Assembly: GCA_021204905.1 (NCBI GenBank)
Contig: JAJPYN010000019.1
Location: forward strand, 62,001 to 126,000
Direction of reading: 5' to 3'
Length of the DNA: 64,000 nt
Source of the DNA: Prevotella sp.
GTDB lineage: Bacteria > Bacteroidota > Bacteroidia > Bacteroidales > Bacteroidaceae
Both the position numbers and the translations under genes were made by a program. Under the pieces are notes generated by a model. The model made no database searches. It had not been told where the DNA came from and worked only from the letters and a program-made list of their open reading frames with translations. Below are positions 16,432 through 25,197 of this stretch, piece after piece (within the stretch, counting starts at the first letter, position 1; every line of letters begins with the position of its first letter).

Positions 16432-17355
16432 TTATTTCTCGGGCTCAACATGAATATTTATCAGCGTGTTCGGGCCGAACTTATCGCGCAGGGCGTGCTC
16501 TATGCGGTCGGTTATTTTGTGCACTTGCCCGAGCGTCATATCTTTGTTCATGCGGATATGGATGTCGAGAGCGCAGTAGCTGCCGATGCGTCGGGTGCGC
16601 ATGTGATGGGGGTCGCTGACGGCGGGGAAGGCGAGTATGATGTCCTCAATCTCCCGCTCCGTCTCTTCCGGCAATGATGTCTCGGTCAGTTCGCCGAAGC
16701 TCGGCAGAAAGAGTTTTATGGCTATTCGCAGGATGAAAAGGCTCATTATGAGTGCCGCGAGGGGGTCTAAAATGCTCCATTTCCCGCCCAAGAGGATTGC
16801 GCCGCCTATGCCTATTGCCGTGCCGACGGAGGTGAAGGCGTCGCTGCGGTGGTGCCAGGCGTTTGCCACAACCACGTCGGAGCCGATTCGTTTGCCGCGT
16901 ATGGCGGTGTAATGATATAAAATTTCCTTCACCACAATCGACACGAGGGCTGCGATGAGGGCAATCGGTTGCGGCGTGGCGGCTATCTCTCCCTTAAAGA
17001 AACCCCAAATTTCTATGGCGCTGCTCCGCATAATTCCCAAGCCGATAACGAAGAGGAGGCAGGCGACAACCACCGTGGCGACCGTCTCGTATTTGCCGTA
17101 GCCGTAGTCGTATTTCTTGTCTTGCGGACGGGCGGAGATGCGGACAAAGACCAGCACAATTATGTCGGTGATGAAGTCCGACAGGGAGTGTACCGCGTCT
17201 GCCGTCATTGCTGCGCTGCGCCCGAATATGCCTGCGGCGAACTTGAACGTCAGCAGGAGCAAGTTGGCAATGCTGCCCACAATGGTTACGCGGTAGATTT
17301 GTCTCTCGCGGGTGAGAGGTCTGCTTTGCGCGTTATGTGTTTCGTGTTCCGTCAT
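16432..17355 (-). CDS. Cation diffusion facilitator (CDF) family transporter
   Basis: A 307-residue inner-membrane divalent-metal/proton antiporter, probably for zinc, iron or manganese efflux. About six transmembrane helices are followed by a C-terminal cytoplasmic domain. The metal sites are seen as TADAVHSLSD (51-60) and NAWHHRSDAFTS, the standard pair of CDF signatures. I chose the ATG at 17355 (MTEHETHN). The frame stays open for 74 more codons upstream, but that part is arginine- and phenylalanine-rich and unlike the family. Confidence 0.9.
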   Translation of the reverse strand: MTEHETHNAQSRPLTRERQIYRVTIVGSIANLLLLTFKFAAGIFGRSAAMTADAVHSLSDFITDIIVLVFVRISARPQDKKYDYGYGKYETVATVVVACLLFVIGLGIMRSSAIEIWGFFKGEIAATPQPIALIAALVSIVVKEILYHYTAIRGKRIGSDVVVANAWHHRSDAFTSVGTAIGIGGAILLGGKWSILDPLAALIMSLFILRIAIKLFLPSFGELTETSLPEETEREIEDIILAFPAVSDPHHMRTRRIGSYCALDIHIRMNKDMTLGQVHKITDRIEHALRDKFGPNTLINIHVEPEK

Positions 17356-17500
17356 ACAATAGAAATCGGAGCGGCAAAGGTAATGTTTTTTATAAAAAAA
17401 GGTGCGGCGGAGGGTAATAATATGCAGGTATCGCCGAAACGGAGGCGGCGCGTTCCGGATTTTATGCTTACATTTGCGGCGGAAAGGAAGGAAAAAGAAT

Positions 17501-17878
17501 ATGTGGATACTGATTGTGGCATTGGTTGTATTGGGCACTGTGGCGGCGGGCGTGTCGCTGTTGCTCGACAAGGACACCCCGATTACCTATGGCGGCGACT
17601 GTGTCTCGTGCGGCGGGACCGATGTGCGCTGCGGGCGGGAGTGTATGTTTGACGCGGCAACAAGCGAGCCGGAATATTTCGACGACGAGGAGCTTGACCG
17701 TTTTCGCGGCAGGGCTGGCGACAGTTACAGCGACGAGGAAGCCGACATGTTCCGCACTGTTATGGAGGAGCTGCGGGGTGCGGAGGAGCTGCGAGCGTGG
17801 GGCAGAAGCCTCGTGCTGAGAGGAATTAACCTGCCCGATGCGCTCAAAGACGAGTTTATCCTGCTTTGCAACGGTTGA
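17501..17878 (+). CDS. Small membrane-anchored protein of unknown function with a cysteine cluster
   Basis: A 125-residue protein. An N-terminal membrane helix (about 2-20, WILIVALVVLGTVAAGVSLL) is followed by a short segment with five cysteines, the first four in CVSCGGTDVRCGREC, then an acidic region with DDEELDRFRGR and SYSDEEADMF. The end reads RSLVLRGINLPDALKDEF. The cysteine pattern could bind a metal or form disulfides. I recall similar unnamed proteins in other Bacteroidales but know no function. The stop codon lies inside the first unit of a 33-bp tandem repeat. Confidence 0.75.
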   Translation: MWILIVALVVLGTVAAGVSLLLDKDTPITYGGDCVSCGGTDVRCGRECMFDAATSEPEYFDDEELDRFRGRAGDSYSDEEADMFRTVMEELRGAEELRAWGRSLVLRGINLPDALKDEFILLCNG

Positions 17879-17979
17879 CTGCAAACAATTACTTCGCTTT
17901 GCAACGATTGACTGCAAACAATTACTTCGCTTTGCAACGGTTGACCGCAAACAATTACTTCGCTTTGCAACGGTTGACT
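17864..17979. repeat. 33-bp tandem repeat, 3.5 copies
   Basis: Units at 17864-17896, 17897-17929 and 17930-17962 are followed by a partial unit at 17963-17979. Each runs from CTTTGCAACG to ACAATTACTTCG, and units differ by only one or two bases. The first unit includes the last codons and the stop of the small membrane protein gene. Units abut with no spacers, so this is not a CRISPR array. Confidence 0.95.
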
Positions 17980-18029
17980 TCGGCAAGCAATAATACCGGC
18001 TGCTCCGCGTTATAATTATATATTGCCGA

Positions 18030-21000
18030 ATGAAGCGGGGATTATTGTTTAAGATGACCTTGTCGGTGGGGGCGGCAGTCCTCATCGTCTGCTCGTGCTC
18101 CACCCAGAAGAACACGGGCAAGAACCGCTTTTGGCAGTCGTTCACCGCGAAATACAACACCTACTACAATGGGACGTTGGCTTACATCGACGGCTCGTTG
18201 GAGAAAGAACAGGGCAACAAGGACAACTTCACCGAGCTGTTGCCGCTTTACTACGTGGGCAACAAGAACTCCGTCGAGCTGGGCAGCGCCAATTTCGACC
18301 GCGCCATCGAGAAATCGGAGAAGGCCATCAAGCTGCATTCCATCAAGAAACGCCCCGTGTGGAACAAGAAACGCCGCAAGACCGACCGCGACATCGAATG
18401 GCTGAACCGCAAGGAGTATAACCCGATGCTGTGGAAAGCGTGGCTGCTGATGGGGCGCTCGCAGTTTCACAAAGGCGACTTCGACGGCGCCGCCTCCACA
18501 TTTTCCTACATGAGCCGCCTCTATCAGACACAACCCGCCATCTACGGCAAGGCACGGGCGTGGCTCGCAAAGGCGTACACGGAGGCGGATTACATGTACG
18601 ACGCGGAGGACGTGATACGCAAGATGAGCCGCGACAGTATCCATTGGAGCGCACGAAAGGAATGGAACTACACCTACACCGACTACTATCTCCACACGGA
18701 GGAATACGACAAGGCTATCCCCTACCTGCGTGAGGTGATAAAGCGCGAGGGCAGACGGAAACAGAAAGCGAGGGAATGGTTCATCTTGGGGCAGCTGTAT
18801 GCGCTGACGAACGACAACACTTCGGCATACAAAGCATATAAACACGTGTTCCGCCAACATCCGCCCTACGAGTTGCAGTTTAATGCCCGTATCGCTATGA
18901 CCGAGGTGGCGGGAGCGGGACAGTCGCGCCGTATGATTTCCAAACTGAAAGGGATGGCACGCAACGACAACAACAAGGACTACCTCGACCAAGTCTATTA
19001 CGCGATGGGCAATATCTATATGACGCAGCCCGACACGCTCCGCGCCATTTCCGCCTACGAGAAAGGCAATGAAAAATCCACGCGCAACGGCATAGAGAAA
19101 GGCGTGTTGCTGCTTCGGCTGGGCGATATATATTGGGATATGGAGAAGTTTTCGGATGCAAGCAGATGTTATGATGAAGCCATCGGTTTATTAGACAAGG
19201 ACCGCAAAGACTACGCCCAACTCGCCGACCGCTCACAGAAGCTTGACCTCCTCGTGCCGTTCACCGAGTCAATTCATTTGCAAGACTCGTTGCAGGAGCT
19301 GTCGCTGATGTCGGAGGACGACCGGAATGCGGCGATCGACCGCGTAATCACGGCGCTCAAAAAGAAAGAGAAAGAGGAGCGCGATGCCGCCGCGATACAA
19401 GCCGCACAGGAGACGATAGCGCAGAACAGCCAGAACAACGGGCGGCAGACAGCTGCGGAGCAGACGGACAACAGTCAGGTGAACGGCGTGTGGTATTTCT
19501 ACAGTCCGCAGGCGGTAAATCAGGGCAAGCAGGCGTTCCAACGGCAGTGGGGCAAGCGCGAGAATGTCGACCACTGGCAACGCTCCAACCGCACCGTAGT
19601 CGATTTCGGCAACGGCGAAGAAGAGGAGGAAGAGGAGCGGGAATGGACTGAGGAGCAGCTCGATTCCATTCAGGCGGCGCAGGCGGCGGAAGAGGAGCTT
19701 GAGGCAAAGATGGACAGTGCCGTCAACGACCCCCACCAACGCGAATATTACCTTGCGCAAATACCTTTCACCGAAGAGCAGAAAGAGGCTTCCAACGAGA
19801 TAATAATGGACGCGCTGTACAACTCCGGCGTGATTTTCAAGGACAAACTCGACATGCTGCGGTTGTCGGAAAAACAGTTCACGCGCCTTTTAACGCAATA
19901 CCCCGATTACTACGGGATGGACAACGCCTATTACCACCTCTTCCTGCTCTACTCGCGACTGGGCATGCCGCAGGCGGCGGAGGGCTACATCGCGCGGCTG
20001 AAGAGCGAATACCCGGAGAGTCAGTGGACGGCACTCCTGTCCGACCCCTATTTCGCTGAAAACCAACGCTTTGGCGTGCAGATGGAAGACTCGCTCTACG
20101 CTGCTACCTACGACGCGTTTAAGGCGGATCGCTTCGGGGAGATACGCGGTAATGTCAAGCTGTCGGGCGAACGTTTCCCCCTCGGCTTCAACCGCGACAA
20201 GTTCATCTTCATCGGCGGCTTGGGCAAACTGAATGCGGGCGATGCCGACGGCTGCCTCGACGATATGAACACCCTCGTGGCCAATTATCCCGACAGCCGG
20301 TTGGCCGAACTCGCGGGGATGATTATCAACGGCGTGAAGCAGGGACGAGCGCTCTACGGCGGCAAGTTCGACATGGGCGACGTCTGGGCGCGGCGCTCGC
20401 AGATGTTCAGCGACAACGATTCGATTGCCGAGCGCGAGTTCTCCGACGAGGCGAACACGGACTTCCTGTTCGTCATCGCCTACGAGCCCGACTCCGTCGA
20501 CACCAACCGGCTGCTCTATCAGTTGGCAAGGTTCAACTTTTCGAACTACCTCGTGCGCAACTTCGACATGGAGGCGGAGGCGCAAGAGGGTATCTTCATG
20601 TTTAGGATCGGCGGCTTCAACAGTTACTTCGAGGCACGCGAATATGCGCAGGACTTCTACCGGCAGGAGAGCATACAGCGGCTGCTGGGCAAGGCGCGCA
20701 CATTCCTCATCAGCCGCGACAACCTCGCGCTCATCGGCCTGCGTTTCAGCTACGACGACTACGACGCGTTCTTCGCCGAGCATTTCGACACCCTGCCGTT
20801 GCCCGACGAGCCTTTATTAACTGAGCCCGGCGAGCTGAGCGGCGCACTCGACGACGGCGGCAGCATCCCCGGCAACATCAGTCCCATCCTCGAACGCGAG
20901 CGCGAGGAGTACGAACAAATGCTGTTGCAACAGGCTGAAAATGAGGCTCTTAACGAAACTGAAAGTGTTGAGGGCGAAGTAAATGAAGGCAAAGGCGAAA

Positions 21001-21524
21001 GTGAAGTTGAAAGTGAAAACATCGAAGGCGAAGAGGCTGAAAATGAAGTAGTTGAAGGCGAGGCTGAAAATGAAGCTCAAGGTGAAGTTGAGGGCGAAGT
21101 TGAAAGCGAAGTAATTGAAAACGAGGAGGTTAACATCGCGAACGAGGACGAGGGCGATTTCATCCTTCCCGAAGATGAAACCGGCATTAACATCGAAGAC
21201 AACGGCGACGGCAATTTTGTTATTCCCGAAGAAGGCGTTAACTTTGGCGGCGAAGACGACGGCACGTTCGAGATTGATGACGGCAACGGCCCGGCTATTG
21301 ACCGCGCACCCGACGCTGACAACGGCGGCTCGCTCACGATCGACGACGACGCTGCTGACGTACTAACTACTACTGTCGAGGGCGGTTCCCAAAACGGCGA
21401 CGGCGACTTCATCATCGACGACGATGAGGACGAGGACGCTTCCGGCGAAGGCGATACATTCACCATCGACGACTATGAAAACGAGGGCACGGAGGACGAA
21501 TATTTCGAGCTCGACGGCTTTTAA
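18030..21524 (+). CDS. PorW/SprE-like TPR lipoprotein with a long acidic tail
   Basis: An 1164-residue lipoprotein (lipobox ending at C23, IVCSC) with many TPR-like helical repeats across about 60-900, resembling SprE/PorW, a type IX secretion and gliding-associated lipoprotein of Bacteroidota. Near 870-935 is a segment (FMFRIGGFNSYFEAREYA) typical of this family's C-terminal domain. From about 970 it turns into a Glu-rich repeat and then a tail with at least six copies of a G-x-F-x-I-D/P-D/E motif (1042-1150). It sits directly before porX, which supports the assignment. Confidence 0.8.
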   Translation: MKRGLLFKMTLSVGAAVLIVCSCSTQKNTGKNRFWQSFTAKYNTYYNGTLAYIDGSLEKEQGNKDNFTELLPLYYVGNKNSVELGSANFDRAIEKSEKAIKLHSIKKRPVWNKKRRKTDRDIEWLNRKEYNPMLWKAWLLMGRSQFHKGDFDGAASTFSYMSRLYQTQPAIYGKARAWLAKAYTEADYMYDAEDVIRKMSRDSIHWSARKEWNYTYTDYYLHTEEYDKAIPYLREVIKREGRRKQKAREWFILGQLYALTNDNTSAYKAYKHVFRQHPPYELQFNARIAMTEVAGAGQSRRMISKLKGMARNDNNKDYLDQVYYAMGNIYMTQPDTLRAISAYEKGNEKSTRNGIEKGVLLLRLGDIYWDMEKFSDASRCYDEAIGLLDKDRKDYAQLADRSQKLDLLVPFTESIHLQDSLQELSLMSEDDRNAAIDRVITALKKKEKEERDAAAIQAAQETIAQNSQNNGRQTAAEQTDNSQVNGVWYFYSPQAVNQGKQAFQRQWGKRENVDHWQRSNRTVVDFGNGEEEEEEEREWTEEQLDSIQAAQAAEEELEAKMDSAVNDPHQREYYLAQIPFTEEQKEASNEIIMDALYNSGVIFKDKLDMLRLSEKQFTRLLTQYPDYYGMDNAYYHLFLLYSRLGMPQAAEGYIARLKSEYPESQWTALLSDPYFAENQRFGVQMEDSLYAATYDAFKADRFGEIRGNVKLSGERFPLGFNRDKFIFIGGLGKLNAGDADGCLDDMNTLVANYPDSRLAELAGMIINGVKQGRALYGGKFDMGDVWARRSQMFSDNDSIAEREFSDEANTDFLFVIAYEPDSVDTNRLLYQLARFNFSNYLVRNFDMEAEAQEGIFMFRIGGFNSYFEAREYAQDFYRQESIQRLLGKARTFLISRDNLALIGLRFSYDDYDAFFAEHFDTLPLPDEPLLTEPGELSGALDDGGSIPGNISPILEREREEYEQMLLQQAENEALNETESVEGEVNEGKGESEVESENIEGEEAENEVVEGEAENEAQGEVEGEVESEVIENEEVNIANEDEGDFILPEDETGINIEDNGDGNFVIPEEGVNFGGEDDGTFEIDDGNGPAIDRAPDADNGGSLTIDDDAADVLTTTVEGGSQNGDGDFIIDDDEDEDASGEGDTFTIDDYENEGTEDEYFELDGF
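20935..21130 (+). repeat. Degenerate Glu-codon repeat inside the porW-like gene
   Basis: Coding DNA made of short imperfect units such as GAAGTTGAAGGCGAA and GAGGCTGAAAATGAA. It encodes alternating Glu-Val-Glu-Gly and Glu-Ala-Glu-Asn residues and is AT-richer than the rest of the gene. Such arrays can change length by slippage. Confidence 0.7.
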
Positions 21525-21536
21525 TTAACATTGAAT

Positions 21537-23111
21537 ATGAGCAACGGTTTATTACTTTGGGCGGACGACGAGATGGAGCTTCTCACCGCGCACGTGCTGT
21601 TCCTCGAGAAAAAAGGCTACGAGGTGGTGATGGTCAGCAACGGCCGCGACGCCATCGAGCAGTGCCGAAACCGCACGTTCGACCTTGTCATCCTCGACGA
21701 GATGATGCCCGGTTTGAGCGGCCTCGAGACCCTGCAGCGCATCAAGGACATCCAGCCCGCCACGCCCGTCGTGATGCTCACCAAGAGCGAGGAGGAGGAC
21801 ATCATGGACCAAGCCATCGGTTCCAAGATCGCCGACTACCTCATCAAACCCGTCAACCCGAACCAGATCCTTCTGTCGCTGAAAAAGAACATCCACCGCA
21901 AGGAGATTGTCTCGGAAGTGGCGCAAAGCGAATACCAGCAGCAGTTCATGCAACTGTCAAGCGAGATCGGCGACTGCCGCACCTTCGACGATTGGAAAAG
22001 GGTGTACCGCCGCCTCGTGCACTGGGAGATCGAGCTGTCGTCCCCCGCCACGGCCAAGACCGAGCTCTTCGCCACCCACCGCAGCATCTGCGCCGATGCC
22101 GACCGCGCTTTCGCCGGCTTTATAAAAAAGAACTACCTCGCGTGGACCGACCCGAAGACATTCCTTTCCGCCGAGCGCCCGATGATGAGCCCCGACGTGT
22201 TTAAACGCAAGGTGTTCCCGCTCTTGGACAGCGGCCGCAAAGTGTTTCTCATCGTTGTCGACAACCTCCGCCTCGACCAGTGGCGCACGCTCGCAAGGGA
22301 GATCGGCGAGACCTTCGCCATCGACGAGGACCTCTACCTGAGCATCCTCCCCACCGCCACGCAATACGCGCGCAACGCCATATTCTCCGGTCTCATGCCC
22401 GACAAAATCGCGCGGATGTACCCCGAGCTGTGGGTCGACGAGGACGAGGAGGAAGGCAAAAACCTCAACGAAGGGCCGCTCATAGGCACGCAAATAGAGC
22501 GCTTCCGCCGCCGCGACAGTTACACCTACAACAAGGTGAACGACTCCGCCGGCGCAGAGAAATTCCTCGCAAAGCTGTCCGCCGACCTCGCAAACAACAG
22601 CCTCAACGTACTCGTGGTGAACTTCATCGACATGCTCTCGCACGCACGAACGGAGTCGAAGATGGTGCGCGAACTGGCAAACAACGAAAGCGCCTACCGC
22701 TCCATCACCCTCTCGTGGTTCCGACATTCCATCCTCGCCGAACTCTTCCAACGCCTCGCGGAAAGCGATTTCACCGTCATCCTCACCACCGACCACGGCA
22801 GCATACGCTCGTCCAAACCCGTCAAGATTATCGGCGACCGCAACACCAACACCAACCTACGCTACAAACTCGGGCGCAACCTCGCCTGCGACGCAAAAGA
22901 CGTATTCACAATCAAAGACCCGCACGCGGCGCAGCTGCCCGCACCCAACATCTCCACCAGCTACGTCTTCGCCACCTCCAACGCGTTCTTCGCCTACCCC
23001 AACAACTACAACTACTACGTCGCCTACTACAAAGACACCTTCCAGCACGGCGGCATCTCGATGGAGGAAATGATCGTACCCCTCATCACCATGACCCCGC
23101 GCAGACGTTGA
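21537..23111 (+). CDS. porX: PorX-type response regulator with PglZ/alkaline-phosphatase-fold effector
   Basis: A 524-residue two-domain protein. The receiver domain (1-120) has acidic residues D10 and D11, phosphoacceptor D54 in VILDEMMPG, T82 and K104. The C-terminal domain has metal-site motifs of the alkaline phosphatase superfamily: VVDNLRLDQW, PTATQYARNA, NFIDMLSHAR and TTDHGSI. This is the architecture of PorX, which regulates type IX secretion genes with PorY and an ECF sigma factor in Porphyromonas. I chose the ATG at 21537 and not the TTG 6 bases before. It lies 12 bases after the porW-like gene. Confidence 0.88.
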   Translation: MSNGLLLWADDEMELLTAHVLFLEKKGYEVVMVSNGRDAIEQCRNRTFDLVILDEMMPGLSGLETLQRIKDIQPATPVVMLTKSEEEDIMDQAIGSKIADYLIKPVNPNQILLSLKKNIHRKEIVSEVAQSEYQQQFMQLSSEIGDCRTFDDWKRVYRRLVHWEIELSSPATAKTELFATHRSICADADRAFAGFIKKNYLAWTDPKTFLSAERPMMSPDVFKRKVFPLLDSGRKVFLIVVDNLRLDQWRTLAREIGETFAIDEDLYLSILPTATQYARNAIFSGLMPDKIARMYPELWVDEDEEEGKNLNEGPLIGTQIERFRRRDSYTYNKVNDSAGAEKFLAKLSADLANNSLNVLVVNFIDMLSHARTESKMVRELANNESAYRSITLSWFRHSILAELFQRLAESDFTVILTTDHGSIRSSKPVKIIGDRNTNTNLRYKLGRNLACDAKDVFTIKDPHAAQLPAPNISTSYVFATSNAFFAYPNNYNYYVAYYKDTFQHGGISMEEMIVPLITMTPRRR

Positions 23112-23156
23112 TTTCAAAAAAATATTTTTATAAACACTTAAAAATCAATCATTTAT

Positions 23157-23471
23157 ATGGAAACAAACATCACACAAACCAATTTCGAAACACTCAAAAA
23201 CGGCACCTTGCCCCTCGTCATCGATTTCTGGGCGCCATGGTGCGGACCCTGCCGCGCGCTCGCTCCCGTCGTCGAAGAACTCGCCAAAGAATACGACGGC
23301 CGCATCGTCATCGGCAAATGCAACGTCGACGAAGAGGACGACCTGCCCATGCAATTCGGCGTGCGAAACATCCCCACCCTGCTCTTCTTCAAAGGCGGCA
23401 ACCTCGTTGATAAGTTCGTCGGCGCCGCTGCGAAAAGCGTCATCAAAGAGAAACTTGATGCCCTGCTTTGA
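23157..23471 (+). CDS. trxA: Thioredoxin
   Basis: A 104-residue cytosolic thioredoxin with the active site WCGPC (C29 and C32) and the cis-proline loop NIPT (P73). It reduces protein disulfides using thioredoxin reductase, which is not in this window. It follows porX by 45 AT-rich bases, in which I see no clear promoter. A strong intrinsic terminator stands about 105 bases downstream. Confidence 0.95.
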   Translation: METNITQTNFETLKNGTLPLVIDFWAPWCGPCRALAPVVEELAKEYDGRIVIGKCNVDEEDDLPMQFGVRNIPTLLFFKGGNLVDKFVGAAAKSVIKEKLDALL

Positions 23472-23507
23472 AAAAAAGAATGTTTAATTAAAAGGGTTTA
23501 AGCCAAG

Positions 23508-23568
23508 TCCGGAGGTTGAAACGAACCTGAAACCAAATCAAATCCAAATCCGGATATTGAAACGAACC
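23508..23568 (+). repeat. Direct repeat of 20 bases behind trx
   Basis: Two near-identical 20-base segments at 23508-23527 and 23549-23568 share TCCGGA...TTGAAACGAACC. The TTGAAACG part resembles the complement of the end of the dispersed repeat family (CGTTTCAAC), so this may be a decayed copy in minus orientation. Confidence 0.6.
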
Positions 23569-23576
23569 AAACACTT

Positions 23577-23610
23577 AAAGGCACGCCCGAAACAGGCGCG
23601 CCTTTTTGTT
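23577..23610 (+). terminator. Rho-independent terminator of trx
   Basis: The stem AAAGGCACGCC (23577-23587) pairs with GGCGCGCCTTT (23595-23605) with one A-C mismatch, across the loop CGAAACA. It is followed by a T run, TTTTTGTT. Confidence 0.9.
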
Positions 23611-23618
23611 AGTGTTTT

Positions 23619-23633
23619 AGTAGCGACTAAGAT
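23619..23633 (-). repeat. Head fragment of the dispersed repeat (copy E)
   Basis: Minus-strand ATCTTAGTCGCTACT, the same head as the full copies, begins right at the stop codon of tsaE. Only the head is conserved here. The trx terminator occupies the place of the middle part. Confidence 0.55.
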
Positions 23634-24041
23634 TCAGGCTCGAATCAGCCGCGCCCGGTCGCTCAATTCTTCGATGTTAACCCTCAGCGCATCCGCCGGC
23701 AAAACAGGCTCAACCAGCTCCGGCCACTCGATGAAGCACGGCGCACCCGAATAAAAATACTCCTCGCCGCCGATGTCGAGAAACTCCGCGAGGCTCTTCA
23801 GACGGTAGCAATCGAAATGGTAGATGCTGCCCCGCGGCGACGAATACTCGTTGATTATCGCGAACGTCGGCGACGTAACCTGCTCCGCCACGCCCAGCTC
23901 CGCGCAAACAGCCTTGATGAACGTGGTCTTGCCCGCACCCATCCTGCCGTAAAACGCGAACACCGTCCGCCCTTCCGTCTCGGCAACAAACTGCCGCGCC
24001 GCCGTGTTAATTTCTTCGAGCGAAGGAACAACTATCTCCAT
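23634..24041 (-). CDS. tsaE: tRNA threonylcarbamoyladenosine biosynthesis ATPase TsaE
   Basis: TsaE is the ATPase that, with TsaB and TsaD, transfers threonylcarbamoyl to A37 of ANN-decoding tRNAs. The 135-residue protein has the Walker A motif YGRMGAGKTTF (about 31-41), TSPTFAIINEY and the IEWPEL segment, all typical. I chose the ATG at 24041. A TTG 9 bases upstream would add three residues. It converges on trx and lies downstream of asd on the minus strand, about 60 bases away. Confidence 0.93.
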   Translation of the reverse strand: MEIVVPSLEEINTAARQFVAETEGRTVFAFYGRMGAGKTTFIKAVCAELGVAEQVTSPTFAIINEYSSPRGSIYHFDCYRLKSLAEFLDIGGEEYFYSGAPCFIEWPELVEPVLPADALRVNIEELSDRARLIRA

Positions 24042-24101
24042 GAAAATCAATGCTTTATGCTAAAAATTTTTAAGCTGAATAAATGCATTAAGCCTTAAAT
24101 T

Positions 24102-25118
24102 TCAAGCTTTCAAATCGCCCGCAGCAACAAGATACTCCGCAATCTGCACCGCATTCAGCGCCGCACCCTTGCGTATCTGGTCGCCCGTGGCCCACAGCGT
24201 GATGCCGTTCTCCGCAGCGAGGTCCTCGCGGATGCGCCCCACAAGCACATCATCCTTGCCCGCAGCGTCGAGCGGCGTGGGGTAAACATATTTTTGCGGC
24301 TCGTCAACAAGCGTTACGCCCGGTGCACCGGCCAGCGCAGCCCTCACCTGCCCTACTTCCAGCTTCTCCTTTGTCTCAATCCAAATCGCTTCGGAGTGCG
24401 CCCTGAGCGACGACACGCGCACGCAGGTGGCCGAGCAGCGCGCATCGCTGTGCATTATCTTGCGCGTCTCGTTGAACATCTTCATCTCCTCCTTCGTGTA
24501 GTCGTTAGGGAGCATCACGTCGATCTGCGGGATGACGTTGTAAGCCAGCTGGCGCGGGAACTTTTTTATAGTTAAAACCTTGCCTCCGGCGATGATCTCG
24601 CGGTATTGCTGCTCGAGCTCCGCCATCGCCGCCGCGCCCGCGCCCGACGCGCTCTGGTACGACGCGACACGTATGCGCTTGATGTGCGAAAGGTCGTCGA
24701 TCGGCTTCAAGGCGACAAGCATGATGATCGTTGTGCAGTTAGGGTTCGCGATGATGCCGCGCGGCCGTTTTAAAGCATCTGCGGCGTTCACCTCGGGCAC
24801 CACCAGCGGCACATCATCGTCCATGCGGAACGCGCTCGAGTTGTCGATCATCACCGCGCCATACTTCGTAATCGTTTTCGCGAAGGTCTGCGACGTGCCG
24901 CCTCCTGCCGAGACAAACGCCACGTCCACATCGCGGAAATCATCATTATCTGCAAGGAGTTTCACGGTGTAATCTTTGCCCTTGAAACTGTAACTGCGGC
25001 CTGCCGAACGCTCCGAACCGAACAGCAGGAGGTCGCTCACGGGGAAAGCGCGCTCGGCAAGGATGCGCAGGAATTCCTGTCCCACCGCGCCGCTCGCGCC
25101 AACAATTGCTACTCTCAT
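24102..25118 (-). CDS. asd: Aspartate-semialdehyde dehydrogenase
   Basis: Asd makes aspartate semialdehyde from aspartyl phosphate with NADPH, feeding threonine, methionine, lysine and diaminopimelate. The 338-residue protein has the nucleotide-binding [11 protein letters not shown], the catalytic cysteine C128 in ANPNCTTI and the active-site histidine H241 in [11 protein letters not shown]. Length is normal. A TACCTTTG -7 box lies 34-41 bases upstream of the ATG. Confidence 0.96.
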   Translation of the reverse strand: MRVAIVGASGAVGQEFLRILAERAFPVSDLLLFGSERSAGRSYSFKGKDYTVKLLADNDDFRDVDVAFVSAGGGTSQTFAKTITKYGAVMIDNSSAFRMDDDVPLVVPEVNAADALKRPRGIIANPNCTTIIMLVALKPIDDLSHIKRIRVASYQSASGAGAAAMAELEQQYREIIAGGKVLTIKKFPRQLAYNVIPQIDVMLPNDYTKEEMKMFNETRKIMHSDARCSATCVRVSSLRAHSEAIWIETKEKLEVGQVRAALAGAPGVTLVDEPQKYVYPTPLDAAGKDDVLVGRIREDLAAENGITLWATGDQIRKGAALNAVQIAEYLVAAGDLKA

Positions 25119-25151
25119 CTCTCTAATTTTTCAATAACGTTTTTCAGGCTG

Positions 25152-25159
25152 CAAAGGTA
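25152..25159 (-). promoter_or_regulatory. Putative -7 box of asd
   Basis: Minus-strand TACCTTTG matches TAnnTTTG exactly. No clear TTTG stands 19-22 bases upstream, so this is a partial promoter match. Confidence 0.45.
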
Positions 25160-25197
25160 CGATTTTCCCTTAAAAAACGCCGCCGGGGGCAATGTTT

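Noticed and set aside
17725..17970. A minus-strand protein with 11-residue repeats across the tandem array
   Set aside because: The peptide repeat only reflects a repeat length divisible by three. The rest is antisense to the small membrane protein gene.
17864..17979. The 33-bp repeat as a CRISPR array
   Set aside because: The units are directly adjacent, with no spacers, and no cas gene is nearby.
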